In this document: positions 58,518 through 64,000 of the stretch, piece after piece
How positions within the stretch are numbered: position 1 is the stretch's first letter
Layout of the letters: every line of letters begins with the position of its first letter
Source of the DNA: Dasyornis broadbenti
Lineage: Eukaryota > Chordata > Aves > Passeriformes > Dasyornithidae
Length of the DNA: 64,000 nucleotides
NCBI GenBank assembly: GCA_013397935.1
Contig: VZRN01004722.1
Span: forward strand, 1-64,000
Direction of reading: 5' to 3'
Translations under genes and position numbers: made by a program
The notes under the pieces: model-generated
What the model was told of the DNA's origin: nothing
Database searches by the model: none
Seen by the model: only the letters and a program-made list of their open reading frames with translations

Positions 58518-58661
58518 AGGCAAGGAATGGTTTGGGTTGGGAGAAACCTTAAAACCCAACTCATTCCGCCCCTTGCCATGGACAGGGACACCCTCCATTA
58601 TCCCAGGTTGCCCCAACCCTGTCCAGCCTGGCCTTGTACACGTCCAAGGATCCAGGGGCGG
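58518..58661 (-). mobile_element. CR1 LINE 3' end, reverse orientation (group A)
   Basis: The + strand reads GGAATGGTTTGGGTTGGGAG, AAACCTTAAAACCCAACTCA, CCTTGCCATGGACAGGGACA, CCATTATCCCAGGTTGCCCC, CAGCCTGGCCTTGTACACGT and CCAAGGATCCAGGGG, the reverse complement of the last ~140 bp of a group A CR1. It is truncated and dead. Confidence 0.92.
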
Positions 58662-58796
58662 GATGTTTATGTTAAAAATGCTGCTGTTTTTTTCCCATCA
58701 GTTGTGTGCTCCGTTCTGCAAGTATCACTCTGAGAAAGGGAATTAAGCAGAACTATATTTTTCATTGGAAGGCTTCTGACTGGAACAGGCAGAAGA

Positions 58797-58819
58797 GGCC
58801 CTCTCAGAGGGCCCTCTGA
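58797..58819. repeat. Three alternating half-sites forming a 16-bp perfect palindrome
   Basis: TCAGAGGGCCCTCTGA (58804-58819) is a perfect 16-bp palindrome. It overlaps a second inverted repeat, GGCCCTCT-C-AGAGGGCC (58797-58813). The sequence therefore alternates CCCTCT, AGAGGG and CCCTCT and can pair in two exclusive ways. Confidence 0.9.
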
Positions 58820-59771
58820 TTTCCCACTGTGTTTTTGAGGTTGATCAATGAAAATACATGACCTGACTTGAGACAAAAGCTGCATGAGACAGCTGTCTAT
58901 ATCTTCTATCACGAGTCCTGCATCATCATTATGTTCAGAGGGCATGGGAACTCAAAAATGTCTCTTGAGGACATCTCCTATTTGCCTATGATCCCCTCGG
59001 AAGGTTTTTCATATTGATTTTGGGGGTCTCTGCTCTGGGGTCATCAGTCACACAATTATAAGGATTTTAATTGCAACATTTTACTCTAAAGGTCTTCCTT
59101 AACTTGCTATAAAATAGGGTATTTCTCTCAATCTTAGGTCAAATGAGGGTTAAATTTTAAATCATTATGCTCTTCTCTCTGCAAAAATAAGTTTGCTGTC
59201 AGTGATTGGCTAGGTTGGTGTAAAATACAGGTATAAAGTAATATTTTTTGGTGCATGAGCAGACTACATGCATATTAAAAAGTACATTCTGTCGGATACT
59301 AAGTAAATGGCATTATTTTAATGTATAGACATAGAAGGTCATGGTAATGGGTTGCCAGACTTAGAAGAGATGACCCCATACTCCTGATTTGCCGAGGGCT
59401 CCTCCATAGGAGGAAAGGAGGAAGAAAGGCAGGAGGCAGAATGTGAAGACTGCAAAAGGCATTGAAAAGCTTACACTTCCTTTATCACATCTGCTCAGTA
59501 ATATTTAGCCACTTTTTTCCTTGTTATCACAAAGCGGAAATTGTGGAAGTAAAGGAAAATTAGAGGTACCAGGTTTCTTAATGTCTGATTAGTAATACAT
59601 GAAATTAAGGGCAGTGATGAGTCAGGTTGTGTGAAATAAGGGTAGAATTCCTGATGGATTAGTTCAGTGGCATAAGAACAGACTGCTTGCTTTAATTGTT
59701 GTTAACACAGCTAGGAAGCGGTAAACTCCTCTTTTCGCTGCTCCTAATAGCCTGGTGGTTTGTCCACAGGA
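58820..59771. other. AT-rich single-copy sequence, no gene seen
   Basis: No recognisable frame, transposon or motif cluster between the palindrome and the next CR1 tip. Confidence 0.5.
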
Positions 59772-59840
59772 GACACAGAATCACAGAATGGGTTGGGTTG
59801 GAAGCGACCTTAAAGATCATCCAGTTCCAACCCAACATAT
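59772..59840 (-). mobile_element. CR1 LINE 3' tip, reverse orientation
   Basis: The + strand reads CACAGAATCACAGAATGGGT, TGGGTTGGAAGCGACCTTAA and AGATCATCCAGTTCCAACCC. This is the reverse complement of the CR1 terminus, with two copies of its octamer-type tail (AGAATCAC AGAATGG). Only about 65 bp remain. It is the best preserved CR1 tip in the window and probably the youngest. Confidence 0.92.
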
Positions 59841-62800
59841 ATGCAAGTCTATGAATTCTTACCCATCTGTGTGAAATCTTGGCACTGGAGGGATTTCTAC
59901 ACAACCCAGGGGTGGTGTGGGATGGTTGGCCACGGGCTGAGATCCCATGAGTGCACAGGGCTGCCAGTGCTGCTGTACACAATAAACAATGCCGTAACAG
60001 CACTGGCAACTCAGGGGCTGCCAGCCACAGGAGCAACTGATTGCGTCTGCTGGATTGCAGGGAAAATATCCCCGGTCTTTGTTCAAACAGTTAACATCAG
60101 GATTTCACCTTTGACTCATCCTTACTAGTCAGCAGAATTCACCCTATTCCACTGGGCAATGCCCACTGAAGAGTATTATCTGATGAGAGTCTGAGCAGAC
60201 TTTTGGAAGAACTCAGTATGGTGTTTTCTCTCTCCTTACATGTTTTTTCCCAGCCAAGCACAGCCCTTCCAGCAATTTATCGAGAGAAACACTCCTGACC
60301 ATGGGTTGTTTTGTCTGCAAGCCGCAGCAGCCTGGGCCCATCCCACACCTTTAGCCACAGCCAGGTTCTGCCACAGTACTGGCCAGCTTGCAAATAAAGT
60401 GAGGCTTTTCTTTACTTCCCTATAACTTCTTCGTCCAGAATTTCCCAGGCCTGCCTCCTCCCCTAATGCGAGTGTTTCATAATAGCATCTGGTGTATGAA
60501 ATGAGATAAAGCTCCATTTGTGTGCAACAAGAACAATAAACGGATGTCACGTTCTGTGTAATACTTAAAGCTTTAATTGCATCCCTTCTCTTAAAAAGGG
60601 AGGGGAGCTGGCTGTGATAACAGGCTGTTTCTCTCACATTTGTCAGCAATTATCCTGAGTGGGTGCTTGTCCTGAAAATTTTCTGACCCGGAGCAAGGGT
60701 GCAAGGAAAAGTGTTTTGTCACGGTGCATTTTCTTACTGCTGTTAATCCCCTCCCTTTGATTGATTATTGGCCATATGGATTGTTACCAGAGGGGGATTA
60801 TCCACGGCACTGATAGCAAAAGGCACAGGGGATCTGGTTTATTTCTTGCTTGATTTACAGCGGAGGGTAAAGCTGAGAGGGAAGGAGGAATATGTGGATG
60901 TGCTTCTTTGGGAGTGTTCACTTCAACCTCAGCTGCTCTGTCTGGGATTAATGCAAAGAGGGTGCACCCAGCATCCAGAGCTCTCCTTGCTAAAGCCACA
61001 TGCAACCACAGGAGAAAAGACCACTGCAAAAAAATGTTAAAATCAATTTTTTCCTACATTTCTTACTTGCTGTGCTGCTTTGGCTGGCTGGGAAGTTGAC
61101 AGACTGTAGGAGGCTTTCAAAAGCAAAGAAGGCTGGAGGGAGACAGGTGATGTTTTGAAGATGAAGTGTTTCGAGCTCTCTCACACCACTAAATCATGAG
61201 GACACGGTATCAGGTCTCCTTTCTCCACTGTCTAAATTTTACACTGAGAGAACCTCCCTGATGGGCCACACTCGGTGTTTTTCACTTGCTCTAAAAGTCA
61301 CTTGTCTGACACAGTTGAAAATATTTACAAATCTTAGGACATCATGTCTTAAGTCAACTGATGAGGTACTACAGGTGACATCAGTGTAAATTTGGCTTGA
61401 CCACGGAGGGGGAAAAAAGAACCAATGTGAAATTGTGTTGTACTAAACCTTTGAATGAGTCAAGGTTCCAAAGTTTCGAGTGCTTTCATTCTTTCCAAAA
61501 GCAACTTTGAAAAACTCACTGCTCCTAAGGTTTAGGTGAACTACTTTTAAGAAAATGAAGAATAATCTTGGTTGATGTTAATAAAAAACATTGATGACGA
61601 GCAAATGCACTTAAGAATAATATCAGAACAGATGAGTACGTTTCTTTATCTATCATTTACTTGAAGAGACAGAAAGTGTGTGACAAATTTTCTGGATCTT
61701 CTTGCTAATAGCTGTTTATCAGTTGTTTTCTAAAACAGTTCAGTTTGAAAGGGCCAATTTAAAGCCTTCAGATTTAGAGCTTAGGTTTATAAAATAATGG
61801 CAATCACCCTTTTGACAATGCATTTACAGATCACAATCATTCAGGCTTAGCACTGAGTTTATGAATTTGATTTACAACCTGATACTTCTTGTTCACAAGC
61901 ACCAGACTCAAAGTTGTCACTTTGAGAAGTTTTAGCGATGCCTTCTGTCACAGGTGAGTGAGACGCTGAGACATAAACAAAAAGTGTTTAAGAGAGTCCA
62001 AACTGCAAGCTGTGTGGACAGATCAGCTGACGAAAACTTCCTGCTTGAGATATGGTTTATGTAGGGAATCCTGTGGTTTTCTGACTGAATTTGTTCCAGC
62101 AGCAGAGGTGAAGAAACAATTTTTTTTCTCATATAAATGCTCTTGTGCGTGAAATTTGACAGAATAACAATGTTTCAGCTCTCAGAAATTGCTGCTCACT
62201 TGAATAAATCAGAAAACTAATTAAGGCAGTCTGCAAATAATTTCCACATAAATTAGTGGGAATTTTTATGTGACTGCACACTCCAAAAAGTTCTTATTTT
62301 CACATTGATTCTGTTTGCAGTTACTGTTGCAGGGCTTTCCCTTTGTTAGAGATGAAGGCATTTTTATATTCCTTTATTCCTGTAATACTACCAGAGTCAA
62401 GCTGTGGGTTAAAAGTTTTTTCCAGAAGAGGTAAAAAAAAGAAACTAATTGAAAATGTGCTATTCTGTATGAAACTGGTATCTGAACACAGGGATTTGAG
62501 ATGCAGTTGGGGAACAAAAAGTTGTTTTTCTAAGGGGATAAGTGGGCATAATGGGGTGGAAATAAGAAATGGAAGGTTTGGGATGTTCATCAAGGAAAAA
62601 GAAGCTTCCTAATGAGGTAGATTAGGTTGAAAATAATAATACACAGGAAGCATTGCTCAAGACAATTTAAGTTGATGGGAAAAAAGGCCAAGAAATGAGG
62701 GGGTGAACTCAAATGAGCTTTTCTGTCTCTTCACATCCTTCATCATTGAAAGGTGCAAGGAGGGAATGAGAGGTCAGTATTTTTGAATGAAGACACCGTA

Positions 62801-64000
62801 ACCAGTATTTGTGTCCTCAAGGATACTGAGAAACAGCTACAAAAAATTAGATTTTCAGGAAGGCGTGAGGACTCTGCACCCAGCACTGGTGTGAAAGGGG
62901 AAGCTGCAGGTGAGTCTGCAGAGAATCTCGGTGCAGGCTGAGAGAGCACGATGAACAGCTGGTGTGGGAGGGTTCTTTGGGCTGGGTACTCTTAAATTCA
63001 CCAGTGAGGGTGTGCTGGGGATTGTTGTTATTTTTCTCCAGAAGGGACACAGGAAATGAGTAATGCGTGTCCCAGTGCACAGGCTCCGAGAGCTCTCAGC
63101 ACTGAATAAACCCACAGAGTTTTGGGTTTCAGGGGGAGTTTATCTAAAAGTTTGATTGACTGTGTCAAATGACCCATGGAATCCCTACTGAACATATTTT
63201 TTCTCAGTCCAGAAAGGAAGTGAAGCTTCTGCTGTGTCTTATATGTATTAACATGAAATTATCTGTATTTCCTGACCGACATACCTGCATCAAGGCCAGC
63301 ATTGGATCTGACTTGGTCCCTGTGGATGTCAGACACTGAATGCAATGGGATTTGGCCATGTTATAGCTTCCCTCCTTCATGGATTGAAAACAATTTGCAA
63401 AATCGAACAACAACAACAAAAAAGCCTATCATAAACAAATCTCTCCCTCATCTCTCCTTGACCATCTTTGATTGGGCTTTCATGGATCACATTCCACTTC
63501 CCCACAAAGCCTGCAATGATAATTTTTCCCCTCCTGTTTGGAACAAATGGGACTTGGGCAGATAAAGCCACACACAAAGTTCTGGAAGGCTAAGTGCCCA
63601 CAGCTTCAGCTGAGTCACAATTTGTTTATTAGAACAAAGAAATGAAGGCACAGTGAACGCCTGAGCACCAGAGAGATCCAGAGCTGCACAGTTCCCTCTA
63701 TCCATCCATGCATTGTCATAATGGAAATGCCAGGGGCGAGCAAGGTGCAGGTGTTGAGCTCTGTTCTGTTGGGTGCTTTGTGCCTCAGGCACAGAAAAGG
63801 TGAGAATAGAAAAGGAGCTAATTAGAGAACAACAACAGCAACAAAAAAAAAACCCCAAAAACTTATACTTTCCAATGACACACCTGGAAGACATTATAAC
63901 TTTGTCACTCTTTCTTGTTCTCTTTACATTTTTCAAGAAAAAGTAATTTCTTCTTATGAATTTAGTATTCACTGAAAAAGATTCTGAGGAGCTGGCAAGA
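59841..64000. other. Single-copy sequence, no gene seen
   Basis: About 4.2 kb of ordinary sequence. Small CAA-rich patches lie at about 63404-63422 and 63827-63860. Frames up to 161 codons (63487-63972, -) run through the second of these as a cysteine run and are not recognisable. The stretches at 59880-60080 and 60240-60420 are somewhat GC-richer but without exon-like borders I trust. Confidence 0.45.

Noticed and set aside
1..64000. tRNA genes, SINEs, CRISPR arrays and telomeric TTAGGG arrays
   Set aside because: Looked for T-loop words (GGTTCGAATC type), direct-repeat/spacer patterns and telomere repeats. None was found.

Overview
The window looks like non-coding vertebrate DNA, most probably from a bird. 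Every interspersed repeat I can recognise is a short, 5'-truncated 3' end of a CR1 LINE (eleven pieces). I see no Alu, B1, L1 or tRNA-derived SINE sequence. CR1 as the only visible transposon family, low repeat load and long AT-rich single-copy stretches fit an intron or intergenic region of an avian chromosome. Crocodilian or turtle DNA also carries CR1, but there I would expect more kinds of repeat. I find no complete protein-coding gene, rRNA or tRNA. The open reading frames are short, mostly overlap on both strands, and are explained by simple repeats, CR1 tails or chance.

Layout. Positions 1-1226 are simple sequence: about 735 bp of A/G-rich hexamer and triplet repeats, a short unique bridge, then a 383-bp C/T tract with a single purine inside it. 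Positions 1227-24044 are single-copy sequence with no transposon I can recognise, holding one 18-bp minisatellite, one 24-nt inverted repeat and an octamer-type regulatory candidate. From 24045 to 59840 the window carries all eleven CR1 tails, seven on + and four on -. They fall into two sequence groups by their 3' UTR wording. Between them are two exon-like segments (30788-31104 and 56032-56810), a homeodomain/forkhead/GATA motif cluster (32551-32700), a possible insulator-type site (two CTCF-like motifs and a 15-bp palindrome, 44231-44488), an AT-rich block (47690-48220), several T-runs, a 40-N assembly gap at 50028-50067 and a single N at 57746. The last 4 kb are plain single-copy DNA.

The most striking object is a 470-bp array at 51716-52185, made of 94 pentamers in unbroken register. 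It is organised as internally perfect blocks of different pentamers (CTATT x26, CTAGT x16, CTGTT x6, CCATC x11) followed by a mixed zone. It starts directly at the end of a CR1 tail and probably grew from it.

There is no gene system to describe as working together. Regulatory and exon calls rest on short motifs only and are given low confidence. I did not find convincing evidence of a new biological system. The findings are structural DNA features and candidates that a cross-species alignment or RNA data would settle.
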